Below, piece after piece: positions 31,741-38,894 of a stretch of 47,342 bases of DNA. Source of the DNA: Candidatus Hydrogenedentota bacterium (GTDB lineage: Bacteria > Hydrogenedentota > Hydrogenedentia > Hydrogenedentales > JAGMZX01); contig JAKQEQ010000035.1 in assembly GCA_029556545.1 (NCBI GenBank), positions 1-47,342 of the forward strand, read 5' to 3'. The translations under genes and the position numbers were made by a program. The notes under the pieces are model-generated. The model made no database searches. It had not been told where the DNA came from and saw only the letters and a program-made list of their open reading frames with translations. Each line of letters opens with the position of its first letter. The stretch's first letter is position 1.

Positions 31741-32088
31741 CTATCCTTTGCCTATCAAGACAAGCGCTTTCTGCGCAATGTCCTTCAATACGGGCACCTC
31801 GAACATGTAGCCGACCACCAGGACCGCCCCGGCCACGGCGGCCACGACGATCAGCGCGCCCACCACGTTACGAAGGCGCATGAACACGTTCGAGCGGCCC
31901 TTGCCCTCGAACTGCTGTGCCCGCTGCGTGAACGCCACATGCCGCTGCTGGCATGCCGCCGAGCAGAACCGGCCCGTCGGCCCGATCACAACGCACGTGT
32001 TACATACGGGCGTACCGCATTGTTTGCACCGCACCGTCGCCTCGACACCGGGATGATTGATACAGCCGGACCTTGTTGCGTCAACCAT
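31741..32088 (-). CDS. B-box-like zinc-finger protein with membrane helix
   Basis: The 115-residue protein starts at ATG 32088 after GAGGAGG. Its first 45 residues contain a C-x2-H...C-x2-C...C-x2-C...C-x3-C-x3-H array (CINHPG, CKQCG, CNTC, FCSAACQQRH), resembling B-box-type or double zinc-binding modules seen in bacterial membrane proteins. A helix of about 22 residues (VVGALIVVAAVAGAVLVVGY) follows, then a short amphipathic tail. It may be a membrane-bound adaptor. It is first in the operon with the TPR protein and rlmB, and divergent from the ABC exporter. Confidence 0.82.
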   Translation of the reverse strand: MVDATRSGCINHPGVEATVRCKQCGTPVCNTCVVIGPTGRFCSAACQQRHVAFTQRAQQFEGKGRSNVFMRLRNVVGALIVVAAVAGAVLVVGYMFEVPVLKDIAQKALVLIGKG

Positions 32089-32181
32089 AACGATCTGCCT
32101 CCTCTTGCCTCGTCCCGCATCGTATGTACACCCGCCCCCTCCCCTATTATTAGCACATTTTGCCGAAAACTTCACCTGTTT

Positions 32182-32210
32182 TTCGCCGCAACCGATTCGC
32201 AATCGGCGAA
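32182..32210. promoter_or_regulatory. Nested dyad upstream of the exporter operon
   Basis: TTCGCCG (32182-32188) is inverted as CGGCGAA (32204-32210), and an inner CCGATT/AATCGG around CGC shares the same right arm. It lies directly upstream of the likely -10 of the exporter operon, where a repressor would block transcription. Operator function is inferred from position. Confidence 0.4.
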
Positions 32211-32221
32211 ACCGCTTCTGG

Positions 32222-32227
32222 TAAGAT
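32222..32227 (+). promoter_or_regulatory. Candidate -10 of the exporter operon
   Basis: TAAGAT (four of six to TATAAT) lies nine bases before ATG 32236, and no ribosome binding site occurs between them. Transcription would begin within one or two bases of the ATG, so the first gene may be leaderless. There is no good -35. Confidence 0.3.
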
Positions 32228-32235
32228 AGCGTCTC

Positions 32236-32964
32236 ATGAGCGTGGTGGATGACGAAATCCTGATCCAGGTCGAGGATCTGCGGAAGATCTACGAGATGGG
32301 CGACACGGAGGTGCGCGCCCTGGATGGGGTGTCGTTCGACATTCCCCGGGGCGCCTTTATTGCCGTGATGGGCCCCTCGGGCTCGGGCAAGACGACGTTG
32401 CTGGACATACTGGGCTGCCTGTCTCATCCGACCTCGGGCGAGTACTGGCTTGCGGGGCGGCGCGTGGGCGGGCTGCGCGACGGGCAATTGGCGGAACTGC
32501 GCAACCACGAGATCGGGTTCGTATTCCAGAACTTCAACCTTCTACCGCGCGACACGGCCCTCGGCAACGTGGAACTGCCGCTCCTGTACGATGCCGTGCC
32601 GCGCCGGGAGCGCGTAGCGCGGGCGAAGGCCGCGCTCGAGGCCGTCGGGCTCGGCGATCGGGCGCACCACCGGCCGAATGAACTCTCGGGCGGACAACGC
32701 CAGCGCGTGGCCATCGCACGCGCGCTGGTGAATGATCCTTCGATTCTCTTCGCGGACGAGCCGACGGGCAACCTCGATACGGCCAGCGGCGAAAGCATTC
32801 TGCGCCTGATTACTGAGTTGCACGCCCGCGGCAATACGATTGTGTTGGTGACCCATGAGCGGGAAGTGGCGGAACATGCCGAGCGGATCATGAGCTTTCG
32901 CGACGGCAAACTGGTGAACGACGAATGGCGGAAAAAAGACGGAAAAGTCTGGCGGTCACAGTAA
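32236..32964 (+). CDS. MacB/LolD-type ABC transporter ATPase
   Basis: The 242-residue ATPase has Walker A GPSGSGKTT, the Q-loop FVFQNFNLLPRDTA, the ABC signature LSGGQRQRVAIARAL, Walker B ILFADEPTGNLD and the H-loop LVTHE. The wording of these motifs is that of the MacB/LolD/FtsE group, which works with type VII permeases by mechanotransmission rather than substrate passage. It overlaps the membrane-fusion gene by 40 bases. The three genes at 32236-35386 together form a split MacAB-type exporter in the inner membrane that would join an outer-membrane channel encoded elsewhere. Confidence 0.95.
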   Translation: MSVVDDEILIQVEDLRKIYEMGDTEVRALDGVSFDIPRGAFIAVMGPSGSGKTTLLDILGCLSHPTSGEYWLAGRRVGGLRDGQLAELRNHEIGFVFQNFNLLPRDTALGNVELPLLYDAVPRRERVARAKAALEAVGLGDRAHHRPNELSGGQRQRVAIARALVNDPSILFADEPTGNLDTASGESILRLITELHARGNTIVLVTHEREVAEHAERIMSFRDGKLVNDEWRKKDGKVWRSQ

Positions 32965-34175
32965 TCTTTTGGCTGGTAGTCGCGGGCGCGCTGGCGGGCG
33001 GCCTGATCTACTACTTCACCCGCGAGCCCGTGGTCGAGGTGACCGCCGTGCGCGTCACGCGCGGCGCCATCGAGCAGACCATCTCGGCCATCTCGTCCGG
33101 CGTCGTGACGCCGGGTATGCAATCGCGCGTGTCCGCCGCCGCCTTGGGCGTGGTGGCGGCGGTGCACGTCGAGGAAGGCGATCGAGTCGAGGCGGGTGCC
33201 CTGCTGGTGGAACTCGAACACGCCGAACTGGACGCGCAGGTGGCGCTGGCAGAGGCCAACCTCGAAGTGGGCCGATCGCGCCTCGAACAGGTCCGTATCG
33301 CGGCGAGGATAAACGATGAAATTTCCTCGGCGCAGTTGGCCCAGGCGCGCGCGCAGCTCGAGGCCGCCAAGGCCGACTTCGATCGGATCAAGTCGCTGGC
33401 GGACCGCAAGGCCGTGTCGCAAAGCGACTTCGACAAGATCGCGCTCGCGTACCGCGTGTCGCAAGAGACCGTGGCCGCGGCGGAGGCGGGCCGGAAGGAG
33501 GTGTTGGTGCGCCAGGAGGAAATCCGAGCGGCGGAGACGGGCATCCGCCAGCTAGAGGCCGCGGTACGGGCTGCACAGGTCATGCGCGAAAAGGCGTTCG
33601 TGCGCGCGCCGTTCGCCGGGGTTGTGGCGAAGAAGCTGCTGCACGTGGGCGAGGCCGTCGCGATGGGCCTGCCGGTCGTGATGCTGGTGCAGGAACAGGA
33701 CCGCTACATCACCGCGCCCTTCGATGAGGCGAACTACGGCGCGATGTTCGTCGGGCAGAAAGCGCGCATCACGCTGGACGCCTACCCGGACCGGGAATTC
33801 GAGGGCGAATTGAGCTATATCGCGCCGGTGGTGACCATGGTGCAAGACCTCACCCGGACCCTCGACGTAAAGGTGCGCATCCTTACGGAGCCCGAGAAGT
33901 TCGTTCCCGGCATGTCCGCGGACGTCACGCTGATTGCCGACGAAAAGGACGATGCCGTGTTTGCGCCGAGCGAGTCGCTCATTCGCGACGAGTTCGCTTA
34001 CGTCATCGAGAACGGACGGGCGGTACGGCGCGACGTGACGGTGGGCATCGGCAACTGGGAACGGCGCGAGATTCTCGAGGGGCTGCGGGAGGGCGAGCAT
34101 CTGATTACTTCGGTGAACTTGAAGGCGCTGCGGGACGGCGCGCCGGTAAACATTGTAGACGAGCTCGATTTCTGA
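32925..34175 (+). CDS. MacA/HlyD-type periplasmic adaptor
   Basis: The 416-residue protein has a short cytoplasmic start, one membrane helix (AVTVIFWLVVAGALAGGLIYY), a lipoyl half-motif (VVAAVHVEEGDRVEAGALLVELE), a long alpha-helical hairpin (about residues 100-215), the second lipoyl half (VRAPFAGVVAKKLLHVGEAV) and beta-barrel/membrane-proximal domains. I cite only VEEGDRVEAG and APFAGVV as hallmarks. It should bridge the MacB-type permease and an outer-membrane duct. It begins inside the ATPase gene and ends with TGATG overlapping the permease start by one base, so the operon is tightly coupled. Confidence 0.94.
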   Translation: MAEKRRKSLAVTVIFWLVVAGALAGGLIYYFTREPVVEVTAVRVTRGAIEQTISAISSGVVTPGMQSRVSAAALGVVAAVHVEEGDRVEAGALLVELEHAELDAQVALAEANLEVGRSRLEQVRIAARINDEISSAQLAQARAQLEAAKADFDRIKSLADRKAVSQSDFDKIALAYRVSQETVAAAEAGRKEVLVRQEEIRAAETGIRQLEAAVRAAQVMREKAFVRAPFAGVVAKKLLHVGEAVAMGLPVVMLVQEQDRYITAPFDEANYGAMFVGQKARITLDAYPDREFEGELSYIAPVVTMVQDLTRTLDVKVRILTEPEKFVPGMSADVTLIADEKDDAVFAPSESLIRDEFAYVIENGRAVRRDVTVGIGNWERREILEGLREGEHLITSVNLKALRDGAPVNIVDELDF

Positions 34176-35386
34176 TGGGCGCGTTGGATTCCATCTTTAC
34201 CGCCTTGCGCGCCATTGCCCAGAACAAGGTGCGTGCTATGCTGACCACGCTGGGCGTGATCATCGGCGTCCTGTCCGTGATCATGCTGATCGCGCTGGGC
34301 GAATCGGCGCAGGCTTACGTCGAGGGCGAATTCGCGGTCATGGGCAGCAACGTGCTCATCGTTACGCCGGGCCGCCAGGAAACCGCCGGCATGTTCCCGA
34401 TCACCGCGGGCAGCCATCGCAAGCTCACCTACGATATCGCCAAGGCGATCAAGCGCAAGGGCGAGAGTATCAACGGCGTGGCGGCGAACATGCTGGGTCT
34501 CGCAAACGTGCGCTACCGCAACCGCCAGCGCAACGTGATGTGCATCGGGACCACGCCCGACTTCGAGCAGGTTCGCCAGCTCTACACGCAGATCGGGCGC
34601 TTTGTCAGCGAGCAGGACATCGAGCGGAACAACAAGGTCTGCGTCATCGGCACGACCGTGCAGCGAGAACTCTTCGGCAGCCACCGGGCGCTCCACGAAC
34701 TCGTGTCCATCAACGGCACGAAGCACATGATCGTCGGCATCCTTGAGGAGCGCGGGATGGCCCTCGGTATCGACCTGGGCGACATCGTGATCATTCCGCT
34801 GCCGAGTTCGCTGCAAATGTTCCGGGGCGGTGAAGACGAGCTGTGGGAGATTATCGTGGGCGTGCGCAGCAAAGACGACATCGACCGGGCTATCGAGTCG
34901 GTGCGGAAGATCGTCACGGCGGCCCACGACAACAACGAAGACTTCACCGTCACGGACCAGGACGGCATGCTGGCCACCTTCTCGCGGATATTCGACATGC
35001 TCCGGCTGATGCTGGTCGGGATTGCCTCGATTTCCCTGCTGGTCGGCGGGATTGGCATCATGAACATTATGCTCGTGTCCGTGCGCGAGCGCACGCGCGA
35101 GGTGGGCATCCGAAAGGCCGTCGGCGCGCGCCGCATCGACGTGGCGGCGCAGTTTCTCATCGAAGCCGTGACGTTGAGCGTGCTCGGCGGCCTCGTCGGA
35201 ATCGGACTGGGCTGGCTCGGCGCGTTCACCCTCGGCCAACTCTACCCGAGCCTGCCCATCAGCGTGTCTCCGTGGTCGGCAACACTGGCGTTCTCGTTCA
35301 GCGTGGCGGTGGGCGTGTTTTTCGGCGTCTACCCCGCCATCAAGGCGTCCGCCGTCGACCCCGTGGTTGCGCTCCGTTACGAGTAA
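34175..35386 (+). CDS. MacB-type ABC permease
   Basis: The 403-residue permease has one N-terminal helix (MLTTLGVIIGVLSVIMLIAL), a periplasmic MacB_PCD domain (about residues 50-260) and a C-terminal FtsX core of three helices with RERTREVGIRKAVGARR, the cytoplasmic coupling segment typical of this class. It completes the exporter with the two preceding genes. Substrates of MacAB systems include peptides, siderophores and macrolides; none can be assigned, but two mini-proteins are encoded 68 bases downstream. Confidence 0.95.
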   Translation: MGALDSIFTALRAIAQNKVRAMLTTLGVIIGVLSVIMLIALGESAQAYVEGEFAVMGSNVLIVTPGRQETAGMFPITAGSHRKLTYDIAKAIKRKGESINGVAANMLGLANVRYRNRQRNVMCIGTTPDFEQVRQLYTQIGRFVSEQDIERNNKVCVIGTTVQRELFGSHRALHELVSINGTKHMIVGILEERGMALGIDLGDIVIIPLPSSLQMFRGGEDELWEIIVGVRSKDDIDRAIESVRKIVTAAHDNNEDFTVTDQDGMLATFSRIFDMLRLMLVGIASISLLVGGIGIMNIMLVSVRERTREVGIRKAVGARRIDVAAQFLIEAVTLSVLGGLVGIGLGWLGAFTLGQLYPSLPISVSPWSATLAFSFSVAVGVFFGVYPAIKASAVDPVVALRYE

Positions 35387-35454
35387 GCAGTACACTCGGG
35401 CCGCGCTGGACAAATGCGGGCGAGCGCGAGGACGATCGGAGGAAAGGAAACGCC

Positions 35455-35577
35455 ATGAGGCACATGCGCAAGATCACCGTGCGTGAAGCGCAGATCATCG
35501 ACATCACTTTCCAGAACCTGCCGGGATTGCTGTTGCTGATCGGCTCGATGTGGGGCGTCCTGAAGCACTACGGATGA
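35455..35577 (+). CDS. Mini-protein 1 behind the exporter, 40 residues
   Basis: A strong ribosome binding site GGAGGAAAGG (35438-35447) precedes ATG 35455. The product begins MRHMRKITVREAQIID and continues with a hydrophobic stretch (LPGLLLLIGSMWGVL) ending KHYG. The next mini-protein overlaps it by four bases (ATGA) and shares the pattern M.H.R.IT.R.AQ. It may be a small membrane protein or a secreted peptide with a leader; neither is established. It is too short for standard gene callers. Confidence 0.65.
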   Translation: MRHMRKITVREAQIIDITFQNLPGLLLLIGSMWGVLKHYG

Positions 35578-35720
35578 TGCCGCGTCCCATGCAACATCTG
35601 CGTCATATCACGCTGAGGCGGGCACAGACCGACGATGCCGAGGAGCGTTTTCGGGAGCTCTTCTTGTTCCGGCTTGTCGTCGCCCTTGTCGCCTTCCTCA
35701 AGAGCGACTTCCCCATCTGA
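35574..35720 (+). CDS. Mini-protein 2 behind the exporter, 48 residues
   Basis: The frame from ATG 35574 overlaps the stop of mini-protein 1 (ATGA). Other ATGs at 35577 and 35589 are possible; from 35589 the product begins MQHLRHITLRRAQTDD and aligns without gaps to the start of mini-protein 1. A hydrophobic segment (LFLFRLVVALVAFL) and KSDFPI follow. The shared residues are coded by different synonymous codons (CAC/CAT, ACC/ACG, GCG/GCA, GAC/GAT), which argues for selection on the protein rather than a recent DNA copy. Confidence 0.55.
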   Translation: MMPRPMQHLRHITLRRAQTDDAEERFRELFLFRLVVALVAFLKSDFPI

Positions 35721-35896
35721 CGACCGCGCGCCGCCGCATCGCGCCGCACCGAGACAACGGCGCGGGCCGAGTCGCCTGTGGTGCGCGGCGGGATGTCGGG
35801 ATTTCGTGAGCCCCCGATTGAGAAGGCCGGGCATTGCCGAAAGACCTTGCGTTATGCCGCCTTCCTGGCGGAAGAGGAAACCATGGAGCTTTCCCG

Positions 35897-37582
35897 GTGA
35901 GGTTCGCTACATATATTGCCCTGCTGGCGGTTGCTCAGGGTGCCTGTTCGTCCGGGGCTGCAACGGGGACTGCGAATAGGCCGTACCCCGAGGGAGAACT
36001 GTGGATGAAGGCGGAGAAACGATACCTGAACCTGCCGGTGAAGGATGGCGCGGCGATGCGGCGGGTGCGCGTGCTTGTCGGGGACGCCGTGGTTCGCGAA
36101 TTCGATATCGAATTGGCCGAGGCCGCGCCGGATTTCTGGGTGTTCCTCGATCTTGCGCCGTTTCAGGGGCGGGAAATCACGGTGCGCCTGGACGGCGCGG
36201 AGGGGGAGGCCAAGGCGCTCGACGCCATTACGCAGGGCGACGTGATTCGAGGAGCGGAGGACCTCTACCGCGAGGCGCTGCGACCCCAGTTTCATTTTAC
36301 GTCGCGGCGGGGCTGGAACAATGACCCCAACGGACTCGTCTTCCACAAGGGCGAATACCACCTCTATTACCAGCACAATCCTTACGGGCGGAAATGGGGC
36401 AACATGCATTGGGGCCACGCCGTCAGTCCCGATTTGGTGCATTGGACCGAATTGCCGATTGCGTTGTATCCGGCGCGGCACGGCGATTGGGTGTTTTCCG
36501 GCAGCGCGGTGGTGGACGAAGCGGACACCGCCGGGTTCAAGAGTGGCGACGAAGACGTCATCGTCGCCGCGTACACGAGCACAGGCCGGGGTGAGTGCAT
36601 CGCTTACAGCCGCGACCGGGGCCGCAGCTTCACGGACTACGAGGGCAACCCGGTCGTCACGCACACGGGCCGGGACCCGAAGGTCATTTGGCACGCGCCC
36701 TCGCGGCAGTGGGTCATGGCGGTGTACGACGAGCAGGAAGGCAGGAAGAACGGCATTTCCTTCTATACCTCGAAGGACCTGAAGACGTGGGCGTACCAGA
36801 GCCGCATCGAGGAGTACTTCGAGTGCCCCGAGTTGTTCGAGTTGGCCGTGGACGGCGACTCGGCGAATACCCGTTGGGTCGTGTACGCCGCAAACGGCGC
36901 GTATGCCGTCGGCATGTTCGACGGCCGCGAATTCAAGACCGAGGCCGGTCCCCATCCGTTCAATCACGGCAACTGTTTCTATGCCTCGCAGACTTTCAAC
37001 GGGATTCCGGCGGAAGACGGGCGGCGGATCCAGATTGCGTGGGGCACCGTTGAGATTCCGGGGATGCCGTTCAATCAGATGATGACGTTCCCGTGCGAAT
37101 TGACACTGCGCGCCACAGACGACGGCGTTCGCATGTTCGCGCGGCCCGTACGCGAGATTGAAGCATTGCACGGTGCGCTCCATGCGTGGAGCGACGCACC
37201 GGTCGCGCCGGATCATAACCTGCTCGAGTCCCTCTCAGGCGACCTGTTCCACATTCAGGCGGAATTCGAACCGGGGGAATCATCGGAGATCGCGTTTGTC
37301 GTCCGCGGCGTGCCCGTCCGCTATGACTGCAAGCAGGCCCAACTCGTGTGCGGCGACAAGGCCGCGCCGCTCGCCCCCGAGAACGGGCGCATTCGTCTGG
37401 AACTGCTCGTTGACCGGGTCTCGATCGAGATATTCGGGAACGACGGGCGCGTCTACATGCCGATGGGGTGTATCTTCAATTCCGACGAGCGCGGTCTCGC
37501 CCTACACGCCGTCGGCGGGAAAGCGACGGTCACGCACCTGCGGGTGTACGAACTGCGTTCGGCCTGGACCCGCGGTCAATAG
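35897..37582 (+). CDS. GH32 fructan hydrolase (levanase/invertase-like)
   Basis: The GTG at 35897 (GGAG eight bases upstream) gives 561 residues with an N-terminal export signal (MRFATYIALLAVAQGAC) that may be lipidated. A beta-sandwich resembling DUF4980 (about residues 35-125) precedes the five-bladed GH32 catalytic domain. Catalytic residues are visible: nucleophile D143 in WNNDPNG, R259-D260 in GRDP, and acid/base E309 in ECPELF. A C-terminal beta-sandwich ends the protein with LLVDRVSIEIFGNDG, typical of GH32. It should cleave beta-fructosides such as levan, inulin or sucrose outside the cytoplasm. It is convergent with the sialidase-type gene, 19 bases away. Confidence 0.94.
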   Translation: MRFATYIALLAVAQGACSSGAATGTANRPYPEGELWMKAEKRYLNLPVKDGAAMRRVRVLVGDAVVREFDIELAEAAPDFWVFLDLAPFQGREITVRLDGAEGEAKALDAITQGDVIRGAEDLYREALRPQFHFTSRRGWNNDPNGLVFHKGEYHLYYQHNPYGRKWGNMHWGHAVSPDLVHWTELPIALYPARHGDWVFSGSAVVDEADTAGFKSGDEDVIVAAYTSTGRGECIAYSRDRGRSFTDYEGNPVVTHTGRDPKVIWHAPSRQWVMAVYDEQEGRKNGISFYTSKDLKTWAYQSRIEEYFECPELFELAVDGDSANTRWVVYAANGAYAVGMFDGREFKTEAGPHPFNHGNCFYASQTFNGIPAEDGRRIQIAWGTVEIPGMPFNQMMTFPCELTLRATDDGVRMFARPVREIEALHGALHAWSDAPVAPDHNLLESLSGDLFHIQAEFEPGESSEIAFVVRGVPVRYDCKQAQLVCGDKAAPLAPENGRIRLELLVDRVSIEIFGNDGRVYMPMGCIFNSDERGLALHAVGGKATVTHLRVYELRSAWTRGQ

Positions 37583-37601
37583 TTACACCGTTTCCCATGC
37601 G

Positions 37602-38801
37602 TCAGGGGGTATCCCCTTCGAGTATCCAGGCTTCATTGAAACGTACGTGCTTGATCGTCGATCCCGGGACGCCGCCCTCCTTGTACGAGTACGTGCAATG
37701 GACCGTACCGTCGGCGGCCTGGATCATCGAGGGGTAAGACGCGGAACCGCCGCTGCTCGGCGGGAAGTCCTCGAGTGCGCGCGAATGGGGCCACGTCTTT
37801 CCTTCGTCCTCGGAGAGAAAGACCGAGAGCCGGTAGCGGCCCTCGACGGTGTCGTTGCACACCAGCAGCCAGCGTCCGCTTCGAAGGGCGATGCACTCGA
37901 CGCTGGAGCCCGGATTGCGGATGTCGGTCCAGCCGTATTCGCCCCAGGTGAGGCCACCGTCCGTCGAGACCGCGGTGCGCACATATTTCGGAATGCCGTT
38001 GTCGCGCATGTACGCGACGATGGCGCCGTCGCTCCGACGCACGAAACTAGGCTGGATATTCGCAAGGTGCTTCACGAGCGGATCGAGAATCGGCTCGCTG
38101 AAAGTCCACGTCTTGCCCCAGTCCTCCGTGAACGCGGCCATCGAACAATTGAACACGTCGGAATACAGGCCGAGCATCATGCGGGTGTCGGACAACATGA
38201 TGGGATGTACGCGGGTCATCCAGCCCAGACGCCGGGTGAGCTTGTCATGCGGGGCCTTCCGCATTGCGTCGAGTTCCGATCGCATCCAATCCACGGCGTC
38301 AAGGAACGGCCCCAGTTGCTCCTCGGCCTTCTCGATGAGGGCGGAGAACTGTTCCTCGATCTTCACGGGCCGGCAATGGATGACGTCCTGCCAGTCCCAA
38401 CGCGGCGGGCCGTCGCCCTCGTAGTCCGTGGCGACGCGATACTTGAGCAGGGCGCTGCCCCATTCATTGTTCAGGATGGTGACCCAGAGGAGCCAGAGCG
38501 TGCCGCGCGGGTCGACGAAAAGCACGGGATTGCAGTCGGGCAGGTCCGGGGTGTCGGCCATGAGGAACGACGCGCTCCAGGCGGTCGCTCCCGGTTTTCG
38601 CCGCGCGCCTTGAAGAACTACGTCATCGCTCGAGCGTTCACCTGAACCATGAAACCAGACGACGAGCAGGCCGCCTTCCGGCGTCTCGACGATGCACGAC
38701 GAGTGATTATGCAAGGGGTCAAACGGGAAAATGAGTTCCGTTTCGTGTAACGATTGTGCAATCGCGGCCGCAACGGTCAGCACACACGTCATGGCGGTCA
38801 T
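37602..38801 (-). CDS. Secreted BNR/sialidase-family protein
   Basis: ATG 38801 (GGAG eight bases upstream) gives 399 residues with a signal sequence MTAMTCVLTVAAAIAQS. The body is a beta-propeller of the sialidase/BNR_2 family, with Asp boxes TEDWGKTW, STDGGLTW and SEDEGKTW and an N-terminal HNHSSCIVETPEGGLLVVW segment, common in predicted exo-alpha-sialidases of environmental bacteria. True sialidase action is not certain, since many of these lack a tested substrate. No promoter is visible in the 93 bases before it, and a terminator of the upstream gene lies at 38842-38876, so its transcription is unexplained. Confidence 0.88.
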   Translation of the reverse strand: MTAMTCVLTVAAAIAQSLHETELIFPFDPLHNHSSCIVETPEGGLLVVWFHGSGERSSDDVVLQGARRKPGATAWSASFLMADTPDLPDCNPVLFVDPRGTLWLLWVTILNNEWGSALLKYRVATDYEGDGPPRWDWQDVIHCRPVKIEEQFSALIEKAEEQLGPFLDAVDWMRSELDAMRKAPHDKLTRRLGWMTRVHPIMLSDTRMMLGLYSDVFNCSMAAFTEDWGKTWTFSEPILDPLVKHLANIQPSFVRRSDGAIVAYMRDNGIPKYVRTAVSTDGGLTWGEYGWTDIRNPGSSVECIALRSGRWLLVCNDTVEGRYRLSVFLSEDEGKTWPHSRALEDFPPSSGGSASYPSMIQAADGTVHCTYSYKEGGVPGSTIKHVRFNEAWILEGDTP

Positions 38802-38841
38802 GGTGATTTCTCCGCGGCGGGTTTCTCGCAATAACCTTGGT

Positions 38842-38876
38842 GAAAAAAAAAGAGCCGCGCCGTTTTCGGCGCGGCC
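38842..38876 (-). terminator. Rho-independent terminator of the 40649 gene
   Basis: A 9-bp stem GCCGCGCCG/CGGCGCGGC with a 4-base loop (38854-38875) is followed on the minus strand by nine T residues. It lies 19 bases after the stop at 38895 and is the clearest terminator in the window. Confidence 0.92.
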
Positions 38877-38894
38877 CAAGGTTACGTTGCGGGA

